From contig JANQGB010000719.1 in the NCBI GenBank assembly GCA_028277545.1, positions 1 through 6,374 of the forward strand: a DNA stretch of 6,374 bases, read 5' to 3'. Position 1 is the first letter of the stretch; the number at the start of each line of letters is the position of its first letter. The notes under the pieces were generated by a model that was not told where the DNA came from, did not search any database, and saw nothing but the letters and a program-made list of their open reading frames with translations. Of this stretch, positions 1-6,374 are shown one piece after another. The position numbers and the translations under genes are program-made. The stretch is from Phycisphaerae bacterium. GTDB taxonomy: Bacteria; Planctomycetota; Phycisphaerae; UBA1845.

Positions 1-132
1 CCTGGCTCTGGTCGGGCCGGCGACGGCCGTCCAACCCTCGGGAAGAGCCTCGAACTCCAGCCGGCGCTCCACCTCCACGCGGTCGGCGGCCTGGCCAAGC
101 AGTGCTGCCAGCGTTGTAGTGCTCGTGCTCAC
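1..132 (-). CDS. Start of an unrecognised protein, coupled to the upstream BatA-type gene (partial)
   Basis: Only the first 44 codons are in the window; the frame is open to the edge. The GTG start (132-130) overlaps the TGA stop (131-129) of the upstream gene in a GTGA arrangement, which suggests translational coupling. A strong Shine-Dalgarno, GGGAG at 143-139, sits 6 nt before the GTG and decides the start. The visible protein begins STSTTTLAALLGQAADRVEV and is then rich in charged residues (VERRLEFEALPEGW). There is no signal peptide or membrane segment in this part. I do not recognise the family from 44 residues. Position as the fourth gene of a MoxR-DUF58-BatA operon suggests it belongs to the same system, but that is inference from context. 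Confidence is high that it is a gene and low on what it does. Confidence 0.75.
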   Translation of the reverse strand, partial: MSTSTTTLAALLGQAADRVEVERRLEFEALPEGWTAVAGPTRAR

Positions 133-2390
133 GACTTTCTCCCGAACACGAACGCCAGCCCCTGCTCACCGAGCAGGACGAGCAACGCCGCCACCAGGAA
201 CCCTGGCCACAGCTCCTTCCGGCCCGCTGCTCCCAATTCGTCCAACTCTTCAGCCGAGGTCACGTATTGGAAGGACACCTGCGGCAACACACGCCTCAAG
301 TCCTGCTCGCCGGCGACGGTGAGATCTCCTTCACGCGGATCCAGGTTGACCGCCGCCAGTCGCTGTTCGTCGAAACCGTTTCGGTTGCGGAGCACGAAGC
401 GGTAGACACCTGCTGAGTGCGTTGCCTCCCACCGCAGGACCAGGCCCGTGCCGTCCGCCGCGGGCACGGCGCTCAGGCCGATCTCCCGCTCGGCCGGATA
501 GGCCGGCGTTCGCAAGGCCGCCTCCGGCTCGTGCCTGGCTGGGTCGATCGCTATCTCGATCGGCTCGCCCACCAGACGGTCTTCGGACGTGGCCGTGTGC
601 CGGGCGATGTACTGTACAGTCTCCAGCATGGCGACCACGTAACTCGGATCTTTGGCCCAGTTGTTCCACTCCAGATCACAACTGGTGGTGACCAGCATGA
701 CCCGGCCCGCCCCGAACCGCTTCTCGACGATAGCCGGCGACCGCTCAGCATCGCCCAGGAAGGCGACAATGCGTGGCACTACGGCAGCGGTCGCGGGGGC
801 GTCTTCAGGCGGCTCGTCGCCTTGCTGGACTCCGAAGAACCGGTTTACGGCTATGTTGCTGCGGAAGGGATTGTCGCGTCCGCCGAAGACCCGCACCACA
901 GGGTGGAGGTAGTCGCCCTCGGCCAGGGCAACGCCGCCCGGAGGTGCCTGCACGATCTCGGACAGGGCCACGGGCAGCAGCCCCGCCCCCTCGGCGTGGA
1001 GCGCGTCGTTGTATGCTTCGGGGTCCACCTGATCGCCGAGGAAGATCAGCAGCCCGCCACCGCCCCGCACGAATGCCTCGAGTCGCTCGACGGCCGGGTC
1101 GCTCAACCGATACGTGTTAGCCAGGATGACTGCGTGGAAGTCGCTCAGTTCGGCTGTTTCGAGTTCAAGTTCGTCGGCGGTCTGGATGCTGTTGCCGCTG
1201 AAGACCGGGCCGGCCGGCCTGAGCGCGGCGTTCAGCAGGTGGACCTCGTCCAGGTACGCATCGGCGGATGGTTCGCCGTTGACGACCAGCAGGCGTAGAG
1301 AGTCATCCACCTTCACGACCTCCACCCGGCTGTCGTCGACCGGCAGACCGTCGGGCGGTAACTCTACGCGGATCTCTTCGAAGCCGCTGGCGGCAAAACT
1401 GACATCCAGCGGCACCACAGCAGTCTGGCGAGCGGAGATGGTCGGGATCGTGGCGGCCTGGGCCGGCAGCGGGCCAACGCTGACCTGTAACTCGAGCTGG
1501 TCAGCCTGCGCGTCTGCCTGGTTGGCGACGACCGCCTCGATTCGCCCGGCGATACCGGCCACAAACCGCCCCTGGGCCGGTGACAGTCCGGCCAGCGACC
1601 GGTTGGAAGCTTCCTGATCGCCTACCGCCACCAAGACCACGTCCAGTGATCGCCCGTCTTCGAACAGGGAACCGAAATCGACCGACTCCACCGCCTCATC
1701 GGCGCGTGCCTCCGAGGTGTCTTCCCGGGCGGTGGACTCCACCCAGTCGACGCGCTGAAAGTCACTGATGACGAAGAGCGTGGCGCTTAGGATTCCGGGA
1801 TTCTCGTCCAGGGTCCGGCGAATGGTCTGCACCGCCTGGTCCAGTTGAAGCGTTCGCTGCGAGGGGCGCAGCGCCTCGATCCGCTCGGATAGTTCCGTGG
1901 CCGACGCTTCGTCCAGGTAGACCCCCGCGGCCAACGGTACGTCCGGCTCCGAGGTCCGTAGCACGGTCACCGAGTCGCCGGGGGAGTTGCGCTGCACCCA
2001 GGCGAGCAGGCGCGTGAGGTTCTGCTTGGCCGACTCGAAGCAAGTCTCCGGTCCGGCGCCGTATCCCATGCTGTAAGAGTCGTCGAGCAGGAAGATCCGC
2101 TCGGTACGCTGCGGGCCCCCGAGAATCGCGGTCCAGCCCCGCGGTTGGACGAACGGCCGGGAGATCACCAGGCTGATCAACAGGATCGCCAGGCACCGCA
2201 GCGTCAGCAGGATGATCTGCTCGAGCAGGATGCGCCTGCGGTTGCGCTTCTCGGCGTCAATCAGAAACTCGATGGCCGCCCAACGGATGCGGCGGAAACG
2301 GCGCCGGGCCAGCAGGTGTATCAGGACAGGAATGGTGGCAGCGGCGGCACCGGCGTAGAACAAACCAGGATAGACGAAGGCGGCAAGCAT
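129..2390 (-). CDS. BatA-type membrane protein: N-terminal double-TM domain, vWA domain, amidotransferase-like domain
   Basis: This is a 753-residue membrane protein of the BatA/aerotolerance-like type. TM1 is at about residues 8-27 (ending PVLIHLLARRRFRR) and TM2 at about 57-77. The Arg/Lys-rich loop between them (29-53) should be cytoplasmic, placing the rest outside until a C-terminal TM at about 727-749 followed by GRKS. The vWA domain (about 97-240) has MIDAS residues D103-x-S105-x-S107 (DDSYS), T180 and D210 (VISDFQ). A beta-sandwich-like linker follows (about 270-355). Next comes a class I glutamine-amidotransferase-like fold (about 361-600, with LRLLVVNGEP, GGGGLLIFLGD and a WNNWAKDPSYV motif). 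The expected nucleophile-elbow region has no Cys, so amidotransferase activity is unlikely. The start matches the family N-terminus although no Shine-Dalgarno lies at ideal spacing. The gene begins 23 bp after the DUF58 stop and is probably translated in the same operon. Family role: vWA partner of MoxR; substrate unknown. Confidence 0.9.
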   Translation of the reverse strand: MLAAFVYPGLFYAGAAAATIPVLIHLLARRRFRRIRWAAIEFLIDAEKRNRRRILLEQIILLTLRCLAILLISLVISRPFVQPRGWTAILGGPQRTERIFLLDDSYSMGYGAGPETCFESAKQNLTRLLAWVQRNSPGDSVTVLRTSEPDVPLAAGVYLDEASATELSERIEALRPSQRTLQLDQAVQTIRRTLDENPGILSATLFVISDFQRVDWVESTAREDTSEARADEAVESVDFGSLFEDGRSLDVVLVAVGDQEASNRSLAGLSPAQGRFVAGIAGRIEAVVANQADAQADQLELQVSVGPLPAQAATIPTISARQTAVVPLDVSFAASGFEEIRVELPPDGLPVDDSRVEVVKVDDSLRLLVVNGEPSADAYLDEVHLLNAALRPAGPVFSGNSIQTADELELETAELSDFHAVILANTYRLSDPAVERLEAFVRGGGGLLIFLGDQVDPEAYNDALHAEGAGLLPVALSEIVQAPPGGVALAEGDYLHPVVRVFGGRDNPFRSNIAVNRFFGVQQGDEPPEDAPATAAVVPRIVAFLGDAERSPAIVEKRFGAGRVMLVTTSCDLEWNNWAKDPSYVVAMLETVQYIARHTATSEDRLVGEPIEIAIDPARHEPEAALRTPAYPAEREIGLSAVPAADGTGLVLRWEATHSAGVYRFVLRNRNGFDEQRLAAVNLDPREGDLTVAGEQDLRRVLPQVSFQYVTSAEELDELGAAGRKELWPGFLVAALLVLLGEQGLAFVFGRKS
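139..143 (-). promoter_or_regulatory. Ribosome binding site of the gene starting at 132
   Basis: GGGAG on the minus strand lies 6 nt upstream of the GTG start at 132, inside the last codons of the upstream gene. It supports a GTG rather than ATG start and re-initiation at the overlapping stop/start. Confidence 0.6.
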
Positions 2391-2413
2391 GGCTGGTTGT
2401 GTCTCGTTCCCCC

Positions 2414-3358
2414 CTAGCGTGTGAACCGGCCCGCCGCGCCGCGATGCATCCTGTTGGCCAGAAAAGTCACCAGCGCGGTGTCCAGCGGATCGGCGGTGCT
2501 GAGCAGGGCGTACTCTATCTGCCGGTCCAGGCAGGCCGAGCGCACCCGTTCTATGAACCGCTGCATCGCGTCGAGGTAGCTACCACGGAGCGACTGCGGG
2601 TCGGACAGCACCTCGAGGCCCGCCTCCTCCATCCCTTCAAACAGAGTCCGATCGGTGAAGGGGAACTCCAGTTCGTCCTGATCCAGTACGTGCAGGATCA
2701 GCACGTCGTGGCGGTTAGCCTGAAACCGCTGGAGCCCCTCGATCAGGCTGTCCACATCAGTCAGCAGATCAGACAGGATAATCACCATGCCACGCCGGCC
2801 GATACGCTCGGCCAACTCGGCGAACGGCACTTTGAGATTCGTCTTGCCGGCTGGCGCGTGGGTCTCGATCACCCCTGCCACGCCGGCCAGGGAAGCGCGC
2901 TTGGCGCTCACCGGTAGTTCGGCGCGGATCTGGTCGTCGAACAGCACCACGCCCGCCGCATCACTTTGCTCCGCGACCAGCAGGTGGGCCAGCGACACCG
3001 CGACCGTGGCAGCGTAGTCCCATTTGGTCAGTCGATTGCTGCTAATCTGCTCCGGGTAAGCCATCGACCCGGAGCAGTCCAGCAGGAGGTGGGCCCGCAG
3101 ATTGGTTTCCACCTCGTATTCCTTGACGTAGAACCGGTCGCTCTTGGCGAATACCCGCCAGTCGATGTGCCGCAGGTCGTCGCCCGGCGAGTACTCCCGG
3201 TGATCGGCGAACTCGACACTGAACCCCTTGAAGGGGCTGGCATGCATGCCACTCACGAAGCCCTCGACCACGTGCCGGGCACGAAGCTCCAGGCCGGAGA
3301 TGCCGGTGAGCACCTCGGGGAGGAAGTGGCGGCCAGCGGTGTTGTTCGTGTCACTCAT
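2414..3358 (-). CDS. DUF58 family protein with vWA-like domain
   Basis: This 314-residue protein is of normal length for DUF58. The diagnostic block is at residues 53-82: REYSPGDD, then LRHIDWRVFAKSDRFYVKEYE. It leads into a vWA-like domain with MIDAS residues D94-x-S96-x-S98 (LLDCSGSM), T173 (GKTNL) and D197 (LSDLLTD), so metal binding looks intact. There are no signal peptide or membrane segments, so it should be cytosolic. The frame extends to a TTG at 3391, but the ATG at 3358 (MSDTNNTAG) is preferred: it is a standard start codon with a weak GAG about 8 nt upstream, and the extra 11 residues resemble nothing in the family. It sits 58 bp after MoxR and 23 bp before the BatA-type gene, the usual order of this cluster. 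Family knowledge: DUF58 proteins are encoded beside MoxR ATPases and are probable partners; no biochemical activity is established. Confidence 0.92.
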   Translation of the reverse strand: MSDTNNTAGRHFLPEVLTGISGLELRARHVVEGFVSGMHASPFKGFSVEFADHREYSPGDDLRHIDWRVFAKSDRFYVKEYEVETNLRAHLLLDCSGSMAYPEQISSNRLTKWDYAATVAVSLAHLLVAEQSDAAGVVLFDDQIRAELPVSAKRASLAGVAGVIETHAPAGKTNLKVPFAELAERIGRRGMVIILSDLLTDVDSLIEGLQRFQANRHDVLILHVLDQDELEFPFTDRTLFEGMEEAGLEVLSDPQSLRGSYLDAMQRFIERVRSACLDRQIEYALLSTADPLDTALVTFLANRMHRGAAGRFTR

Positions 3359-3416
3359 GGGCACCACTCGGAACGCCGGGCTGAAAACCAACGGGCAGCC
3401 GGCCAGGCCCCGGCCT

Positions 3417-4505
<1,089 letters not shown>

Positions 4506-4519
4506 ACCGAACCTGGTAC

Positions 4520-4575
4520 AGCAAGTCAGAAGTCAGAAGTTAGAAGTGAGAAGTTGGAATGGAGAATTGAGAAGC
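4520..4575 (-). repeat. Degenerate heptamer array, 8 units (left array)
   Basis: Eight consecutive 7-bp units are read on the + strand: agcaagt, cagaagt, cagaagt, tagaagt, gagaagt, tggaatg, gagaatt, gagaagc. On the minus strand the units are NNTTCTN-like (acttctc family). The array lies about 15 bp before the longest MoxR start and has the opposite orientation to the arrays at 4721-4909. Its unit order mirrors part of the 4721-4818 array (see the inverted repeat). Confidence 0.85.
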
Positions 4576-4720
4576 AGCGGTAGGCGCGGCCGAGCGAAGC
4601 TGCGACGGGCCGTGATGCGAAGTGAGAAGTGAGAATGCGGCAGCCCGCGGCCGCCGGCATGCGTCGCCAGGCATAAGCTGGGGCGACACTCGGTAGCACC
4701 TGCGCGGCACCACGATCGTC
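4576..4720. other. GC-rich core between the heptamer arrays, no gene seen
   Basis: This stretch separates the two oppositely oriented arrays. It is GC-rich and quite unlike the flanking repeats. It holds a short three-unit heptamer run (4617-4637) and a possible small hairpin: GTCGCC at 4663-4668 against GGCGAC at 4682-4687. Short open frames cross it on the minus strand, but they start or end inside the repeats, lack a convincing start with a ribosome site, and match no family I know. I see no tRNA, terminator or clear promoter. Confidence 0.6.
4617..4637 (-). repeat. Short heptamer run, 3 units, inside the core
   Basis: The units are gcgaagt, gagaagt and gagaatg on the + strand, in the same orientation as the left array at 4520-4575 but out of its 7-bp register. 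It is an isolated copy inside otherwise GC-rich sequence. Confidence 0.7.
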
Positions 4721-4818
4721 TCTTCCAGTTTCTCAATTCTCAATTCCAACTTCTCAACTCTAACTTCTAACTTCTGGCTTCTGACTTCTCACTTCTCACT
4801 TCTCACTTCTCACTTCTC
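4721..4818 (+). repeat. Heptamer array, 14 units, five of them perfect ACTTCTC
   Basis: Fourteen consecutive 7-bp units fill exactly 98 bp: tcttcca, gtttctc, aattctc, aattcca, acttctc, aactcta, acttcta, acttctg, gcttctg, then five identical acttctc units (4784-4818). The TTCT core is the most conserved part. The identical block at the right end suggests recent expansion by slippage, while the left units have diverged. The array lies between the toroid gene stop (4930) and the MoxR start, so it is non-coding. Confidence 0.9.
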
Positions 4819-4832
4819 ACATCCAGCGACCC

Positions 4833-4909
4833 ACTACTGATTTCTCGATTCTCAGTTCTCAGTTCTCAATTCTCAGTTCTCAAATCTGTCTTCTGTTTTC
4901 TGCCTTCTG
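4833..4909 (+). repeat. Heptamer array, 11 units, AGTTCTC type
   Basis: Eleven consecutive units fill 77 bp: actactg, atttctc, gattctc, agttctc, agttctc, aattctc, agttctc, aaatctg, tcttctg, ttttctg, ccttctg. It is separated from the previous array by 14 bp, exactly two unit lengths, so both arrays keep one 7-bp register from 4721 to 4909. Its main unit (agttctc) differs from that of the previous array (acttctc), so the two blocks expanded separately. It ends about 20 bp from the stop of the toroid gene. Confidence 0.88.
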
Positions 4910-4929
4910 TGTCCAGCGTCCCGCCTTCG

Positions 4930-6033
4930 TCACCGTTGCATAATCGGCAGCTGGTTGAACGGCAGTTGCAGTATCACCAGCGCGATTGCCGTTCCGTAGA
5001 CCGGTCCTACGTAATCACCCGGCCAGGACCCGTCTTCTCTTTGCTGCCTCAACAGGTTCTCGCGCATCCTGGGGAAATAGTCATCCCATTCCTCCTCGCT
5101 CGACAGGTACAGCGCCTGGGAGAGATAGAGGTGGGCATAAGAGTAGTGGTTGGCCCGCGACGGGCGAACTTCGATGTTCTCCTTGGAGAAGCGCAGGGCC
5201 CGCTGTGCCATCGGATTGTCATAGTCACCGGCGTTGAACCAGCAGCACACCGCCGCCGCGGTGATGGCCGGTCGCGAGGGGCCGCGCATCTGGGCCCGGT
5301 AGGCTATGCCGCCGTCGCTGCGGGTGGACAGCTTGAGGTAGTTCATGGCCTCGTCGATGACCTGCTTGGGAACCGCCAGACCGGCGTTACGGCAGGCCCG
5401 CAGGCCCTGCACCTGGGTGATGGTGACCGATCCCTCGTCGCCACCGCTTTCGGGCGTGTAGTACCAGCCGCCCAGGCGGCTCTGGCTCAGCCCGATCAGC
5501 CGGATGGCGTCGGTCAACGTGTCATGAATCCTCCGCTGGCGCTCGGCGTCTTCGGTCATGCCGTAGAGTTCCGCCAAGAACAGGGTGGCGAAGCCGTGTC
5601 CGTGCATCGGCTTGCCCTGGTTCTCCTGGGGACGGGTGATCAGGCCGCTGGGCGTGGACGAGTCGACCAGGAACCGCGCTGCCCGGTCCACCTGCTGGGC
5701 GTACGGTCCCTGGGTGGTAGTGTTACCGTTCATGAGCAGGGCCAGGCCAGCCAGGCCGGTCATGGCCACGGGATAGCGCCCGTACGCCCCGGTGTTTCGC
5801 CAGCCGCCGTCCCGGGACTGCGTGCGGGCCAGGTAAGCCAGCCCCGCATCTATGGCCGCTTGTGTATCCGGCGTGACGTGCTTCGGAAGAGGCGGCGCTG
5901 GTGCGGGTGGAGCCTGACCGGACGCCGGCTGCACCGCCACGACGAGAGCCAGCAGCCCTGCGAGCGCACAGCGGCCTGACGGGCGACAACCACCGGCCCG
6001 CGTCAGGATGTTGCCAGCCGGCATGCGCATCAT
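4930..6033 (-). CDS. Secreted prenyltransferase/squalene-cyclase-type alpha/alpha-toroid protein
   Basis: This 367-residue protein has a signal peptide: a hydrophobic stretch at about residues 22-34 (CALAGLLALVVAV) with cleavage near residue 39 (PASG/QA), followed by a Pro/Ala-rich linker. The rest is a toroid repeat domain with QW-like motifs at QSRDGGW (72-78), QSRLGGWYY (184-192), STRSDGGIAY (236-245) and QQREDGSWPGD (330-340). Such folds occur in terpene cyclases, prenyltransferase beta subunits and non-enzymatic proteins. No DxDD acid motif of squalene-hopene cyclases is visible, and the protein is about half the length of those enzymes, so catalysis of that type is unlikely. The start ATG (6033) overlaps the upstream stop (ATGA) and has GAGG 7 nt before it. 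The toroid gene is separated from MoxR by the repeat region. Similar toroid genes near MoxR clusters are, as I recall, common in Planctomycetota. Function unknown. Confidence 0.88.
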   Translation of the reverse strand: MMRMPAGNILTRAGGCRPSGRCALAGLLALVVAVQPASGQAPPAPAPPLPKHVTPDTQAAIDAGLAYLARTQSRDGGWRNTGAYGRYPVAMTGLAGLALLMNGNTTTQGPYAQQVDRAARFLVDSSTPSGLITRPQENQGKPMHGHGFATLFLAELYGMTEDAERQRRIHDTLTDAIRLIGLSQSRLGGWYYTPESGGDEGSVTITQVQGLRACRNAGLAVPKQVIDEAMNYLKLSTRSDGGIAYRAQMRGPSRPAITAAAVCCWFNAGDYDNPMAQRALRFSKENIEVRPSRANHYSYAHLYLSQALYLSSEEEWDDYFPRMRENLLRQQREDGSWPGDYVGPVYGTAIALVILQLPFNQLPIMQR

Positions 6034-6374
6034 GGCGTCGCCTCACCACCCCGGGGCGCCGTGCGAATAGCAAAGACACCGTTTCGGGTGCCAACTACCA
6101 GAACGCCGGGCCAGGCGGCCAGATCGACGGCCAGATACTCGCCCGACGGACCGCTGTCCGGAATCCACACCGGGCCGACCTCCCGCCCGCTGGCCGCGTC
6201 GACAAAGGCCACGCCCGCCCGCGCGGTGTGCTGTCGATCCGGCAGCGGGGCGCTCTGAGCCCGCAGGTCTACCAGAAGTGGAATGGTGTCGCGAGCCACG
6301 CCCAAGAACCAGGGCGGCCGCGACACCCACGCCAGGTCATCTCGCAGCCAGCGGACGTCCCGGGTCGCCAGGTC
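6030..6374 (-). CDS. C-terminal part of a probable PQQ-like beta-propeller protein (partial)
   Basis: The frame is open from the window edge to a TGA at 6032-6030, giving about 114 C-terminal residues; the true start lies outside. The visible part ends with blade-like strands: GVAFVDAASGREVGPVW, then GEYLAVDLAAWPGVLVVGTR followed by NGVFAIRT. The pattern of a 'D..SG' turn followed by 'vvgt.nGvfAi' is typical of PQQ-like/BamB-like propeller repeats. Propellers of this type usually act outside the cytoplasm, as enzymes or scaffolds; which one applies cannot be told from this fragment. The stop overlaps the start of the toroid gene by 4 bp, so the two are very probably co-transcribed and translationally coupled. 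A GTG at 6326 could serve as an internal start, but coding continues upstream of it (WLRDDLAW) without a stop. The propeller assignment rests on short motifs only. Confidence 0.7.
   Translation of the reverse strand, partial: DLATRDVRWLRDDLAWVSRPPWFLGVARDTIPLLVDLRAQSAPLPDRQHTARAGVAFVDAASGREVGPVWIPDSGPSGEYLAVDLAAWPGVLVVGTRNGVFAIRTAPRGGEATP
6041..6044 (-). promoter_or_regulatory. Ribosome binding site of the toroid protein gene
   Basis: GAGG on the minus strand is 7 nt before the ATG at 6033, within the end of the upstream gene. It supports this start over the in-frame ATGs at 6030 and 6024. Confidence 0.55.

Larger units (their letters stand above)
4523..4780. repeat. Long imperfect inverted repeat, 51-bp arms around a 156-bp core
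   Basis: The arms 4523-4573 and 4730-4780 are reverse complements at 46 of 51 positions without gaps. Mismatches are at 4526, 4534, 4545, 4546 and 4561. The longest uninterrupted stems are 14 bp (4547-4560 with 4743-4756) and 12 bp (4562-4573 with 4730-4741). The spacer 4574-4729 is GC-rich and non-repetitive apart from three heptamer units. DNA or RNA from this region could form a long hairpin in what is probably the MoxR leader. Confidence 0.85.

Noticed and set aside
417..1298. 293-codon open frame on the + strand opposite the BatA-type gene
   Set aside because: It is antisense to the amidotransferase-like and C-terminal region and has no family features.
3398..3414. Possible terminator hairpin (GCCGG/CCGGC) just after the MoxR stop
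   Set aside because: The stem is only 5 bp in a very GC-rich context with no T-run after it, and DUF58 should be co-transcribed.
4533..4749. Two short minus-strand frames (67 and 69 codons) running through the repeats and core
   Set aside because: They begin and end inside heptamer repeats, the longer one starts with TTG, and the sequence reflects the repeat rather than a protein family.
4721..4909. Triplex (H-DNA) forming tract
   Set aside because: The pyrimidine-rich strand contains regular A or G in most units, so it is not a pure homopyrimidine mirror repeat.
4520..4909. CRISPR array
   Set aside because: Units are 7 bp and directly adjacent, with no spacers of constant length and no cas genes in the window.
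4506..4929. A sigma70-like promoter for the MoxR operon
   Set aside because: A promoter is expected here, but I found no -35/-10 pair convincing enough to separate from the repetitive sequence.
4909..5979. 356-codon open frame on the + strand opposite the toroid gene
   Set aside because: It is the antisense shadow of a well-supported gene with signal peptide and repeat motifs; the translation shows no recognisable domain.

Overview
The window is about 6.4 kb of GC-rich bacterial DNA in which every supported gene lies on the minus strand, so transcription runs from high to low coordinates. The gene set is a MoxR AAA+ ATPase, a DUF58 protein, then a BatA-type membrane protein carrying a von Willebrand A (vWA) domain and a glutamine-amidotransferase-like domain. 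Next to them are a secreted alpha/alpha-toroid protein and a PQQ-type propeller. This combination, with the high GC, suggests Planctomycetota or a related PVC-group lineage. That assignment is inference from gene content; no rRNA or marker gene is present.

Layout from the upstream end: (1) 6374-6030 is the C-terminal part of a probable PQQ-like beta-propeller protein, cut by the window edge. (2) 6033-4930 is a secreted prenyltransferase/squalene-cyclase-type toroid protein that overlaps the first gene by 4 bp (ATGA). (3) About 4929-4506 is a non-coding region packed with degenerate 7-bp repeats, including a 51-bp inverted repeat around a GC-rich core. (4) 4505-3417 is the MoxR ATPase. (5) 3358-2414 is the DUF58 protein. 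(6) 2390-129 is the BatA/vWA/amidotransferase-like membrane protein. (7) 132-1 is the start of a further gene, coupled to (6) by a 4-bp GTGA overlap and preceded by a good Shine-Dalgarno sequence.

Genes 4-7 look like one operon, with gaps of 58 bp, 23 bp and -4 bp. By family knowledge, MoxR ATPases work as AAA+ chaperone-like partners of vWA proteins (as RavA does with ViaA). Here the cytosolic MoxR and DUF58 proteins would act with a membrane-anchored vWA protein whose large domain is predicted to face the periplasm. Both vWA proteins keep complete metal-ion-dependent adhesion site (MIDAS) residues. The toroid and propeller proteins form a second unit, probably extracytoplasmic.

The protein-coding part is a recognisable family cluster. 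The least explained part is the 4506-4929 intergenic region. Its heptamer arrays occur in both orientations, hold a common 7-bp register over 189 bp, and form long inverted arms in which the same off-consensus unit occupies the same place.
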